From positions 1-9,822 of the forward strand of contig JACWAG010000288.1 of the NCBI GenBank assembly GCA_014874425.1: a stretch of 9,822 bases of DNA, given 5' to 3'. Positions 1 to 6,363 of this stretch are shown here, in pieces (the first letter of the stretch is position 1; each line of letters opens with the position of its first letter). This DNA is from Syntrophaceae bacterium (GTDB taxonomy: Bacteria > Desulfobacterota > Desulfomonilia > Desulfomonilales > Desulfomonilaceae). Made by a program: the position numbers and the translations under genes. The notes under the pieces are model-generated. The model made no database searches, was not told where the DNA came from, and saw nothing but the letters and a program-made list of their open reading frames with translations.

Positions 1-210
1 AAAAATTTTGTACCCGATGAAACTGTTCATTATGGTAAGAGGCCCTGGTGTGAGTTGCCCTATAGCGATACTGTCTATGAATTCCTTGTTTGTTAACCAG
101 TGATAATGATCGACAATTTCACTTTGAAGGAGCGGAAGCATCACAAATCCGCCGCCGATCGTGAAAAGATTTATATAGAACAGCGTCCAGAAAAATATGA
201 CTATTGCCAT
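1..210 (-). CDS. chrA: CHR-family (chromate/oxyanion) transporter, second subunit, partial
   Basis: This is the N-terminal 70 codons of a second CHR-domain membrane protein; the rest lies beyond the left edge. It starts at the ATG at 208-210, with a GGGGGAG ribosome binding site at 218-224 spaced 7 nt. The start overlaps the end of the preceding CHR gene by 10 nt, so the two are translationally coupled. Reading down the minus strand, the protein opens with a hydrophobic helix, then INLFTIGGGFVMLPLL, and then GQLTPGPLTI, the CHR-family signature GQxxPGP. Known family members transport chromate and related oxyanions across the inner membrane. Two adjacent short CHR genes normally work as a pair, each giving half of the full-length transporter. 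Chromate itself is not proven as the substrate. Confidence 0.85.
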   Translation of the reverse strand, partial: MAIVIFFWTLFYINLFTIGGGFVMLPLLQSEIVDHYHWLTNKEFIDSIAIGQLTPGPLTIMNSFIGYKIF

Positions 211-758
211 TTAAGCGCTCCCCCACGATAGACTATTAGCCCTCCAACACCAGCGGCAATAATCAAAGCTATCGGATTCAGTTTGAAAACCGCAAGGCAA
301 ATGAACGTCACCATAGCAAAACAAACGCTCTTGTAGTCCTTTAAAGACCTCTTGCCCATACGGAAAACAACCGATACGACAAGCCCCACTACAGCGGCGC
401 CAACCCCCTTGAGCATAGAACGCATTATTGGAATATCACTATATTTCATGTAGACGTAGGCAAGTATCAAAATCATTACAAACGACGGCAATACCTGTCC
501 CACAACAGTGGCTAAGGCCCCTTTTGTTCCCCTCAGCAAATAACCTATGAATATGCCTGAATTGATTATGGGAGGACCTGGCGTCAACTGACCTACGACA
601 ACACTCTCAGCAAAATCGTCATGGCTGAGCCATTTCCTTTTGAGCACAAGTTCCCTTTCGAAGAAGGCTATCATGGAATAGACCCCGCCAAAAGCGAATG
701 CGCCCATTTTGAGAAAGGCGAAAAAAATATTTCTGACGCTAGCTTCCATTTTTTGCAT
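201..758 (-). CDS. chrA: CHR-family (chromate/oxyanion) transporter, first subunit
   Basis: A 185-residue integral membrane protein of the short-chain CHR type, about half the length of classical two-domain ChrA. Near the N terminus it has the FGG motif (AFAFGGVYSMIAFFE), then GQLTPGPPII, the family signature, followed by several hydrophobic helices (GQVLPSFVMILILAYVYM, GVGAAVVGLVVSVVF, a last pair near the C terminus). I chose the ATG at 756-758 because GGAGG lies just upstream (spacer CGAA); the longer reading frame from 791 and the ATG at 749 are poorly placed for that site. Its stop overlaps the start of the second CHR gene. The pair is transcribed away from the ABC exporter operon. A promoter-overlapping palindrome at 793-820 suggests repression. 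Substrate by homology: chromate. By context it could be tungstate, molybdate or sulfate, which is inference. Confidence 0.9.
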   Translation of the reverse strand: MQKMEASVRNIFFAFLKMGAFAFGGVYSMIAFFERELVLKRKWLSHDDFAESVVVGQLTPGPPIINSGIFIGYLLRGTKGALATVVGQVLPSFVMILILAYVYMKYSDIPIMRSMLKGVGAAVVGLVVSVVFRMGKRSLKDYKSVCFAMVTFICLAVFKLNPIALIIAAGVGGLIVYRGGALKWQ

Positions 759-792
759 TTCGCCTCCATAAAAAGTTCTAGCCAATACCAAC

Positions 793-820
793 TAACACGT
801 TTATAATTAAAAACGTGTTA
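793..820. promoter_or_regulatory. 28-bp palindromic operator candidate at the CHR promoter
   Basis: A perfect inverted repeat: TAACACGTTT (793-802), an 8-nt A/T spacer, then AAACGTGTTA (811-820). One further pair extends it to an 11-6-11 layout, the same geometry as a Xer/dif recombination site. A third copy of the half-site core (TGTTA on the plus strand) follows at 825-829. There is no T-tract, so this is not a terminator. It sits 35 nt upstream of the CHR start and overlaps the putative minus-strand promoter, as expected for a repressor site. TunR, encoded in this window, has a Xer-derived DNA-binding fold and is the obvious candidate binder. A regulator encoded elsewhere is equally possible on present evidence. 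Confidence 0.65.
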
Positions 821-830
821 CACATGTTAA
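800..830 (-). promoter_or_regulatory. Putative promoter of the CHR gene pair
   Basis: On the minus strand, TTAACA (825-830) resembles a -35 box and TATAAA (800-805) a -10 box. The 19-nt spacer is longer than ideal. The predicted transcription start near 793 leaves a leader of about 35 nt to the ribosome binding site and ATG at 758. The palindrome at 793-820 covers the spacer and -10 box. Confidence 0.4.
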
Positions 831-960
831 GACGATCGACAGGCGCAGTCAAGGGTTTTCTCTCTTTTATCGTGAAACTCAATGGCTTCCCTTTACCTTT
901 CAAGGTTGGCCAACAATCCAAGATATGCGCTGAATTAATCGCGAGAAATCATCGGAAGAC

Positions 961-969
961 TGGTATAAA
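961..969 (+). promoter_or_regulatory. Extended -10 promoter candidate for the ABC exporter operon
   Basis: TGG followed by TATAAA (964-969) forms an extended -10 element about 47 nt upstream of the GTG start at 1016. No good -35 box lies 16-18 nt upstream, which is tolerable for an extended -10 promoter. The inverted repeat at 979-996 lies just downstream of the predicted transcription start. Confidence 0.35.
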
Positions 970-978
970 TTTTTGAGG

Positions 979-996
979 TTTCTCCACATGGAGAAA
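979..996. promoter_or_regulatory. Inverted repeat in the exporter leader, possible operator
   Basis: TTTCTCC (979-985) and GGAGAAA (990-996) are perfect 7-bp arms around ACAT. The repeat lies between the candidate -10 box (964-969) and the ribosome binding site (GAGGTG, 1005-1010). This is a usual place for a repressor operator. It could also form a small hairpin in the mRNA leader. The binder is unknown. Confidence 0.4.
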
Positions 997-1015
997 ATTC
1001 TGGTGAGGTGAATAG

Positions 1016-2173
1016 GTGAACCCCATTTTTAATCGTGTCCTTCGAAAAGGGTGGAAATGGCTTTTCCTTGCCGTGTTAATCGGCGTTGTAACCTATAAGA
1101 CAACATTTGCTCCGTTACCAGTCTCCACTCAATCGGTAACTGTCGGAAAAATAGTGGCCGAGGTTATGGGAACAGGAACGCTTGAAGCCCATTACCTAGC
1201 TACGGTAAGCGCAAAAATCCAGGGGCTTATCGTCGAACTTCTGGCGGATCAAAATGATTGGATTAAGACGGGACAGTTGTTGGCGCGGCTCGATGATTCC
1301 GACCTAGTCAGGGAAGTTACTACCCAAGAGGCGGTATTAAACGCCGGCGAAGCCAGCGTTGAGCGGGCAAAGGCTGATGAAGCAAAGTCCCAGGCTATTC
1401 TAGATCAGGCTAAGGTCGATTACCAAAGATATTCTGGCTTAGTCTCTCTAAAAAGTGTCTCCCAGGAGATCATGGACAAATACACTCAGAATCTGGCTGT
1501 CGCCCAGGCAGACCTCGGGAGGGCCTCGGCCGCTGTGAGTGAGGCTGATCGTCAATTCGTCGCCGCTCGGGAAAGGCTCCATTTTCAACAAGCCAAGCTG
1601 GCTGATACACGTATATGCGCTCCTTTTGATGGATTGATCACCCGCCGAGACCGAGACGTTGGAGACATCGTAGTCCCAGGGGCGTCTATTTTTAAGTTGG
1701 TATCCACAAAAGAAATGTGGGTTTCCGCCTGGGTGGATGAAACCGCTATGGCCGGTCTCGCCAAAGCTCAACCGGCCCGGGTGGTTTTCAGGTCCGAACC
1801 CAAAAAAAACTATGAGGGTAAAGTTTCGCGGCTAGGGAGTGAAGTGGATCGTGAAACCAGGGAATTCCTTGTGGACGTGGGAGTTGACACATTGACGGAG
1901 AACTGGGCTGTAGGACAGCGGGCGGAAGTTTACATCGAGACAGGGAAAAAGGACGATGTAGTTCAGGTCCCTCTTCGGGCCATTGTCTGGAAAAAAGGCA
2001 AAGCTGGAGTTTTCCTGGAAGACAATGGGCGTGCAAAACTTAGGGAAGTTTCGCTCGGATTGAGAGGAATCGACAACGTGGAAGTCACAAGTGGCCTTGC
2101 CAAAGGTAATGTCATTATTACCGGTCCCGACCTATCACGATTAACAGATGGTCTTAGGGTCTACAGCAAATGA
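1016..2173 (+). CDS. Membrane-fusion (HlyD/DevB-like) subunit of an ABC exporter
   Basis: A 385-residue periplasmic adaptor anchored in the inner membrane; it links the ABC pump to an outer-membrane channel. One N-terminal transmembrane helix (about residues 14-29) follows a basic start. The first half of a lipoyl/barrel-sandwich domain is at about 60-95 (GLIVELLADQNDWIKTGQLL). An Ala/Glu/Gln-rich alpha-helical hairpin spans about 96-196. The second lipoyl half is at about 197-229 (ICAPFDGLITRRDRDVGDIV), followed by beta-barrel and membrane-proximal domains. The start is GTG, with GAGGTG spaced 5 nt. The stop overlaps the permease start (ATGA), so the subunits are co-translated. Adaptor and split permease/ATPase resemble DevB-DevC-DevA rather than MacAB, where the ATPase and permease are fused. 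No outer-membrane channel gene is in the window, and the substrate is unknown. Confidence 0.88.
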   Translation: MNPIFNRVLRKGWKWLFLAVLIGVVTYKTTFAPLPVSTQSVTVGKIVAEVMGTGTLEAHYLATVSAKIQGLIVELLADQNDWIKTGQLLARLDDSDLVREVTTQEAVLNAGEASVERAKADEAKSQAILDQAKVDYQRYSGLVSLKSVSQEIMDKYTQNLAVAQADLGRASAAVSEADRQFVAARERLHFQQAKLADTRICAPFDGLITRRDRDVGDIVVPGASIFKLVSTKEMWVSAWVDETAMAGLAKAQPARVVFRSEPKKNYEGKVSRLGSEVDRETREFLVDVGVDTLTENWAVGQRAEVYIETGKKDDVVQVPLRAIVWKKGKAGVFLEDNGRAKLREVSLGLRGIDNVEVTSGLAKGNVIITGPDLSRLTDGLRVYSK

Positions 2174-3381
2174 ATCTTGCTATAAAGGATATCCATCATA
2201 ATCTTTCACGATTCTCTCTGACAGCCCTCGGGATTGGAATGTTACTGATGATCGTTATGGGAATGGGGGGCATTTATCGGGGGTTAATAGAGGAAGCTAC
2301 TCTGCTGGTCGATAAGATTGGAGCGGATCTGTGGGTTGTCCAGCGTGAAACCAGAGGTCCTTTTGCTGAAATCTCCCGAATCCCCAGAAACCTAGAAGAC
2401 AGATTGAAGTCCATGCCAGGAGTCGCTACCGCCAGAGCGTTTGTGACGTATCCTGTCCAACGAGAATTTCGTGACAAGCCTCTCCGGATGCAGATACAAG
2501 GCTTGTCGTGGCCGGATGATAACGGGGGATGGCTTCCACTGATCTCCGGCCGACGTATCGAATCAGCCCATTATGAGATGATTGTCGACAAAATCCTGGG
2601 ACTCAGGTTGGACGACAAAATCAGATTGGGCAAAAACATATACACAGTGGTCGGTATTACTAAAAACATGTCGAGCATAGCAGGTGACGGCCTGGCCTTT
2701 TTCACTTTGCTGGACGCCCTGGATATTCAATACGATTATTCCGGAGAAGCGATTCGGATAGAACGCGAAGCTAGACGCTCAAGAGTCGCCGGGCAAGACA
2801 TTGGGGCTACTCAGCCTTCTTTGCTTGAAAGAGCGCTACTGCCGTCATCCAATCTTGCAGCCCTTCCTTCGCCCTATGTGAGCGCTGTGCTTGTCACCTT
2901 AATTCCCGGAACCAATTTGGATACAGTTGTAGACAAAATCTCAGGGTGGACGGATGTAACAGTTTTTACACATGATCAACAGAACGGATTGTTGCTCACG
3001 GGCGTCGTTGATCGGTCCCGTCGACAGCTTGGGCTGTTCCGCTCCATTCTCATAGTCATCTCCACTATAATAATGGCATTAATAATCTATACGCTCACAC
3101 TCGAAAAGGTCCACGACATTGCGATGCTAAAGCTTATCGGGGCTAGAAATTCAGTGATTCTGGGGCTTATCCTTCAACAGGCCCTGTTGTTAGGATTTCT
3201 TGGCTATGTTTTTGCCTTCTACGTTGGGAAGTGGGTTTTCCCAATTTTCCCACGGCGAGTGATAATAAATACTGGTGATTTAATTTATTTGTCCCTTATC
3301 GTTTTGGCAATTTCGGTCTTATCCGCCGGTTTGGGAATTTGGAAGGCCCTTAGCATTGACCCTAACGAGGTTGTTTCATGA
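2170..3381 (+). CDS. FtsX/DevC-like permease subunit of an ABC exporter
   Basis: A 403-residue inner-membrane permease with the MacB/FtsX layout. TM1 is at about 15-37, a large periplasmic domain at 38-288, and three more helices at about 290-311, 329-352 and 370-394. The sequence GADLWVVQRETRGPFAE just after TM1 is characteristic of DevC-like permeases. The cytoplasmic coupling loop after TM2 reads KVHDIAMLKLIGARN, and the C terminus is ALSIDPNEVVS, as usual for the FtsX superfamily. It lacks an ATPase domain; the partner is encoded immediately downstream with an ATGA overlap. Such pumps are mechanotransmitters that drive export from the periplasm through the adaptor. A polar stretch at about 200-235 in the periplasmic domain may be a lineage-specific loop. 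Substrate not predictable. Confidence 0.88.
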   Translation: MNLAIKDIHHNLSRFSLTALGIGMLLMIVMGMGGIYRGLIEEATLLVDKIGADLWVVQRETRGPFAEISRIPRNLEDRLKSMPGVATARAFVTYPVQREFRDKPLRMQIQGLSWPDDNGGWLPLISGRRIESAHYEMIVDKILGLRLDDKIRLGKNIYTVVGITKNMSSIAGDGLAFFTLLDALDIQYDYSGEAIRIEREARRSRVAGQDIGATQPSLLERALLPSSNLAALPSPYVSAVLVTLIPGTNLDTVVDKISGWTDVTVFTHDQQNGLLLTGVVDRSRRQLGLFRSILIVISTIIMALIIYTLTLEKVHDIAMLKLIGARNSVILGLILQQALLLGFLGYVFAFYVGKWVFPIFPRRVIINTGDLIYLSLIVLAISVLSAGLGIWKALSIDPNEVVS

Positions 3382-4106
3382 CGGGTTCGGCTTCAGCGAT
3401 TCAAGGTCAATCCCTCACAAAGATTTATGGCAGTGGAAACGCTGAAGTGACGGGCATGGAAGATGTGACTTTTTCTCTGTCAATTGGAGAAGTTGTAGCG
3501 TTACTGGGACCCAGCGGATCTGGTAAATCAACCTTGCTCACTATTATGGGCCTCATAAATGCGCCAACTTCGGGTAAACTTCTCATAGGAGAAGCCCTCG
3601 TTACAGACGGACCTGTCGCCAAAGTCAATCTGCGAGTATATCGTCGGAAATTTATTGGTTATGTTTTGCAAAAGACAAATTTAATACCCTTCCTAACAGC
3701 GGTAGAGAATGTGCAACTAGCTCTGGAAATTAACGACATTCCATGTCGAGCGGCTCGTAACAGAGCCATGGAGTTATTAGAGAGCCTGGATGTAGTCCAT
3801 CGAAGCGGTAATTTACCTTACATGCTGTCCGGTGGGGAACAGCAAAGGGTGGCGATAGCCCGCGCCCTCGCCAACAAACCTATGCTTGTACTCGCGGATG
3901 AGCCAACAGCAGCGTTGGATAGCGTCAGAGGTCGACAAGTGATGGAATTATTCCGAACTGTGGCTCGAGAATATGGCGCCACAGTTATGGTGGCTACCCA
4001 CGACCATCGCAGCCTGGACATTTTTGACCGCATCCTCGAAATGGAGGACGGTAGGTTAGTTTCCCAGAAACAGGCCAATAAAGACTCTCCAATCGGTCAA
4101 GATTAA
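3378..4106 (+). CDS. ABC exporter ATPase subunit (DevA/LolD/MacB-type)
   Basis: A 242-residue nucleotide-binding protein of the LolD/DevA/FtsE type. It has Walker A GPSGSGKST (44-52), Q-loop glutamine 98 (YVLQKTNLIP), signature LSGGEQQRVAIARAL (150-164), Walker B MLVLADEPT (169-177) and H-loop histidine 198 (ATHDH). All catalytic motifs are intact. The Gln in LSGGEQQRVAIARAL and the A-loop YGSG region are typical of the exporter branch that partners FtsX-like permeases. It is the last gene of the three-gene operon, joined to the permease by an ATGA overlap. A weak hairpin follows. It energises the adaptor/permease pair; a role in oxyanion export is not supported by the sequence. Confidence 0.9.
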   Translation: MTGSASAIQGQSLTKIYGSGNAEVTGMEDVTFSLSIGEVVALLGPSGSGKSTLLTIMGLINAPTSGKLLIGEALVTDGPVAKVNLRVYRRKFIGYVLQKTNLIPFLTAVENVQLALEINDIPCRAARNRAMELLESLDVVHRSGNLPYMLSGGEQQRVAIARALANKPMLVLADEPTAALDSVRGRQVMELFRTVAREYGATVMVATHDHRSLDIFDRILEMEDGRLVSQKQANKDSPIGQD

Positions 4107-4109
4107 CTA

Positions 4110-4136
4110 AAAACCCTTTTCAATGACAGGGATTTT
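4110..4136 (+). terminator. Weak terminator candidate after the ABC exporter operon
   Basis: AAAACCCT (4110-4117) can pair with AGGG-A-TTTT (4128-4136), giving an 8-bp stem with one bulged A and a 10-nt loop; the 3' arm supplies the only T-run. It starts 4 nt after the ATPase stop. The stem is A/T-rich and the loop large, so some readthrough into tunR is likely. Confidence 0.3.
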
Positions 4137-4165
4137 AATGTGGACCATTGAGTTTGGAGAGGGAT

Positions 4166-4234
4166 ATGAATGAGCGCCTAAATTGCAATTATGTTGGCAA
4201 TTATTGGTCACTCTCGTTGGATGTGGTAACATAA
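4166..4234 (+). CDS. Possible 22-residue small ORF upstream of tunR
   Basis: An ATG at 4166 is preceded by a strong ribosome binding site, GGAGAGGG (4156-4163). It opens a 22-codon frame, MNERLNCNYVGNYWSLSLDV and two more residues, ending at TAA 4232-4234. It resembles no family I know. It would be translated only from a transcript starting upstream of it, such as readthrough from the exporter operon, because the candidate tunR promoter lies inside it. It could be a leader ORF coupled to tunR or chance. Confidence 0.25.
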   Translation: MNERLNCNYVGNYWSLSLDVVT

Positions 4235-4241
4235 AGTGTTA
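4204..4241 (+). promoter_or_regulatory. tunR: Candidate tunR promoter with overlapping TAACA/TGTTA inverted repeat
   Basis: TTGGTC (4204-4209) and TAACAT (4227-4232) are separated by 17 nt, and TGG immediately before TAACAT makes an extended -10. Over the -10 lies a short inverted repeat, TAACA (4227-4231) and TGTTA (4237-4241). These half-sites share their core with the palindrome upstream of the CHR genes: 9 of 11 bases match the right CHR arm at 4231-4241. Autorepression by TunR is a reasonable inference, not shown. Confidence 0.4.
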
Positions 4242-4282
4242 TCTGATCTTTCAGCAAGATGCCGAGGAAGACAAGGTCACAT

Positions 4283-5392
4283 ATGGATACTCCCCAAAGT
4301 TCCAAATCGTCTGACTCCAGGTCCGATAGTTTCAATTCAAGGCTACTGAACCCTGCAAGGATTTATAAAGTCCAGGATAATGCGAGATTCCTTGATCCAA
4401 CTCAGCTATCTAAATTGGAACAAGCTTTCCGTTCATGGTCCGATGTTTCGACGTTTCCTCAGATACGCTCTTCTAGAAAACGTATTTTGCTGATTTTTCT
4501 TCTGATTCGTTATACCGGAGCCAGACTTAATGAAGTATTGACTCTTGATCTCAGCAAACAGTTTGACATTTCTAAACGTGTCATCCGGTATGACAATCTC
4601 AAGTCAACCAAGGGTTTAGGCCAACGAGAAGTTCAGATTTCATCGGAATTGGTTTCCGAGATGCAAGCTATTTTGAATGAACCAGCTTTTATTAAACAGG
4701 TGGGTTCAGTGTTAAAAGTGGACATGGGGCATGTTCGCCGCAAGTTTTATGAACGATGCCTAGCATGTGGTTTTCCAAAAAATCTCGGTTCGCCAAATGG
4801 TATTCGTAGGGCTAGAGCCATCGAATTGATGCGGGATAATGTGCCTTTGCCAGTGGTCCAACATATGCTTGGCCACTTGACACCCAATCCGACAGTAGCC
4901 TTGGTGACTTTTTCAGACGAAGATATCCATCAGGTGGAGAGGCATTTCATCGAACGAGAGAGCCAAAGGAAAACCAGCGCTCGGAATGAATTCTTTGGTA
5001 AGATTGCAAATATTCGAAAGGGAGATATTCAATCACAGATAGAATTAATCACTGTGAGTGGCGCTGCAATAACCACGGTAATTACCAACAATAGCCTGAA
5101 AAGGTTGGGATTAAAAATTGGTTCATTGATAACAGCAGAGATAAAGGCGCCTTGGGTCATATTGCAAAAAGCGCATATCCAGCCCTTGTGCACAGCCGAG
5201 AACATTTTTAAAGGGACAGTGGATCAAATTCAGCGCGGCAAACTTACCACTGAATTTATCGTGCGTATACAGGATGGAACGGAAGTATGTTCTCTTGTGA
5301 CAGAAAAGAGCAGAAAAAAACTTGATATTTGCGAAAAAGACGATGTCTGGGTCATATTCAACAGTTTTGCTGTAATCCTGCATGTAGACTAG
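4283..5392 (+). CDS. tunR: TunR-type tungstate-responsive transcriptional regulator (recombinase-derived)
   Basis: A 369-residue regulator joining a tyrosine-recombinase (XerC/XerD-like) DNA-binding part to two C-terminal Mop/TOBE oxyanion-binding domains, as in the TunR family of sulfate-reducing deltaproteobacteria. Numbering from the alternative ATG at 4259 (377 residues): the recombinase motif TGARLNEVL is at 86-94 (Arg89), Lys115/118 follow, box II reads NGIRRARAIELM (180-191) and LGH ends at 206. The nucleophilic Tyr, expected nine residues after His206, is Leu215, and the first box II His is Asn180. It should therefore bind but not cut DNA. Mop repeats span about 240-304 (GAAITTVITNNSLKRLGLKI) and 311-377. 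The ATG at 4283 is preferred because AAGG lies 6 nt upstream; the one at 4259 has no clear site. The adjacent tupABC fits a tungstate/molybdate sensor. Confidence 0.88.
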   Translation: MDTPQSSKSSDSRSDSFNSRLLNPARIYKVQDNARFLDPTQLSKLEQAFRSWSDVSTFPQIRSSRKRILLIFLLIRYTGARLNEVLTLDLSKQFDISKRVIRYDNLKSTKGLGQREVQISSELVSEMQAILNEPAFIKQVGSVLKVDMGHVRRKFYERCLACGFPKNLGSPNGIRRARAIELMRDNVPLPVVQHMLGHLTPNPTVALVTFSDEDIHQVERHFIERESQRKTSARNEFFGKIANIRKGDIQSQIELITVSGAAITTVITNNSLKRLGLKIGSLITAEIKAPWVILQKAHIQPLCTAENIFKGTVDQIQRGKLTTEFIVRIQDGTEVCSLVTEKSRKKLDICEKDDVWVIFNSFAVILHVD

Positions 5393-5401
5393 CGCAAATT
5401 T

Positions 5402-5431
5402 GACTTCAGGCGGTTTCCCAAATGAGAAGTC
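5402..5431. promoter_or_regulatory. 30-bp-span inverted repeat upstream of tupA, weak operator candidate
   Basis: GACTTC (5402-5407) and GAAGTC (5426-5431) are 6-bp perfect arms spanning 30 bp, between the tunR stop and the tupA start. The interior is not symmetric, and arms this short may occur by chance in an 80-nt spacer. It is listed because TunR family sites have been described as about 30 bp and an importer operon control site is expected here. Confidence 0.22.
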
Positions 5432-5474
5432 GGTATGTAATAATTTGTTGTACGCTATCAGAAAGGAATTCGAC

Positions 5475-6284
5475 ATGAAAAATTTGTCCAGATTTGTTTG
5501 CGTTCTTGTTATGCTATTTGCATTTTCGTCAATAGGTTTGTGTGAAACACGCCTCAGGATGAGCACCACTACCAGCACAGAGAACTCAGGGCTTTTAAAA
5601 GTCCTATTGCCGCCTTTTGAAAAGGAGAACAATCTCAAAGTAGACGTAATCTCTGTTGGAACCGGTAAGGCTCTTAAACTCGGAGAAAACGGTGATGTAG
5701 ATGTCGTCCTTGTTCACTCCAGGCCAGCGGAAGACAAATTTGTTTCCGAAGGCTTTGGTGTGGATAGACGTGATGTAATGTATAATGATTTTATCATAAT
5801 AGGCCCTAAAAATGATCCGGCGAAGATTAAGGATCTCAAATCCGCTACTGAAGCTTTCAAGAAAATTGCTGAAGCAAAAGCGCTCTTCATATCAAGAGGC
5901 GATGATTCAGGGACCAACATGAAAGAAAAAGCTATTTGGAAAACCGCTGGTATAATGCCTAAGGGCCCTTGGTACATAGAAGCTGGCAAAGGCATGGGCG
6001 CAGTTTTGCAGATGGCGAATGAGAAAAACGCATACACGCTTACCGACAGAGGCACATTCATTTCATATGAGAATAAGACAGATTTGGTGATACTTGTCCA
6101 AGGGGACAAAGGTTTGTTCAATCCGTATGGAGTAATTGCGGTTAATCCCAAAAAGCGCCCAAATGTCCAGTACGCTTTGGCAAAGAAATTTATAGATTTC
6201 ATTACTGGCCCGGAAGGCCAGAAAATAATTGCTGATTACAAACTTAACGGTAAACAGTTGTTCTTCCCTGACGCAAAGAAATAG
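5475..6284 (+). CDS. tupA: Tungstate ABC transporter, periplasmic substrate-binding protein
   Basis: A 269-residue periplasmic binding protein of the TupA type, which captures tungstate with high affinity and delivers it to TupB. Residues 1-23 form a signal peptide (basic start, hydrophobic core, cleavage near GLC-E); Cys23 is not in a good lipobox. The mature protein has the family's ligand motif STTTSTENSGLL (TTTS at 31-34), then GTGKAL (62-67), DVVLVHSRPAE (76-86), FISRGDDSGT (138-147) and YTLTDRGTF (187-195). TTTS and SRGDxSGT mark TupA rather than ModA or WtpA. I chose the ATG at 5475 because AAAGGAA ends 6 nt upstream and a signal peptide follows at once; the longer frame from 5400 would hide it. 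It follows tunR by 82 nt. The spacer before tupB is structured and may raise TupA over TupB/C. Confidence 0.93.
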   Translation: MKNLSRFVCVLVMLFAFSSIGLCETRLRMSTTTSTENSGLLKVLLPPFEKENNLKVDVISVGTGKALKLGENGDVDVVLVHSRPAEDKFVSEGFGVDRRDVMYNDFIIIGPKNDPAKIKDLKSATEAFKKIAEAKALFISRGDDSGTNMKEKAIWKTAGIMPKGPWYIEAGKGMGAVLQMANEKNAYTLTDRGTFISYENKTDLVILVQGDKGLFNPYGVIAVNPKKRPNVQYALAKKFIDFITGPEGQKIIADYKLNGKQLFFPDAKK

Positions 6285-6342
6285 ATCATTGGACACTCAA
6301 GGAAAACTCCAGGTCTTTGAGTTCAAAATCATGCCCAAAATC

Positions 6343-6359
6343 TGGAAAATAGTTTTCCA
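6343..6359 (+). other. Hairpin 1 in the tupA-tupB spacer
   Basis: TGGAAAA (6343-6349) and TTTTCCA (6353-6359) form a perfect 7-bp stem with a TAG loop. No T-tract follows. The GGAAAA/TTTTCC arms can also pair with GGAAAAC at 6301-6307 or GTTTTCC at 6379-6385, so alternative folds are possible. Confidence 0.45.
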
Positions 6360-6363
6360 TAAT

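Noticed and set aside
759..791. N-terminal extension of the first CHR protein
   Set aside because: It would place the ribosome site GGAGG inside the coding region and add a non-conserved start.
793..820. Palindrome as a chromosomal dif site or as a terminator
   Set aside because: It lies on a gene promoter, is perfectly symmetric where dif sites are not, its arms differ from known dif arms as I remember them, and it lacks a T-tract.
3378..4106. ABC exporter as a MacAB macrolide pump
   Set aside because: MacB fuses ATPase and permease in one chain; here they are separate, and the permease carries a DevC-like motif.
4283..5392. Phage or integron tyrosine integrase, implying a mobile element
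   Set aside because: The nucleophilic tyrosine is replaced by Leu, two Mop domains follow, and no attachment repeats, phage genes or tRNA lie nearby.
5400..5474. 25-residue N-terminal extension of TupA
   Set aside because: A good ribosome site and a signal peptide follow at 5475; the extension would bury the signal peptide.
5123..5638. 171-codon minus-strand frame across the tunR-tupA junction
   Set aside because: It is antisense to tunR and the tupA start, has no ribosome site that I can see and no recognisable domain.
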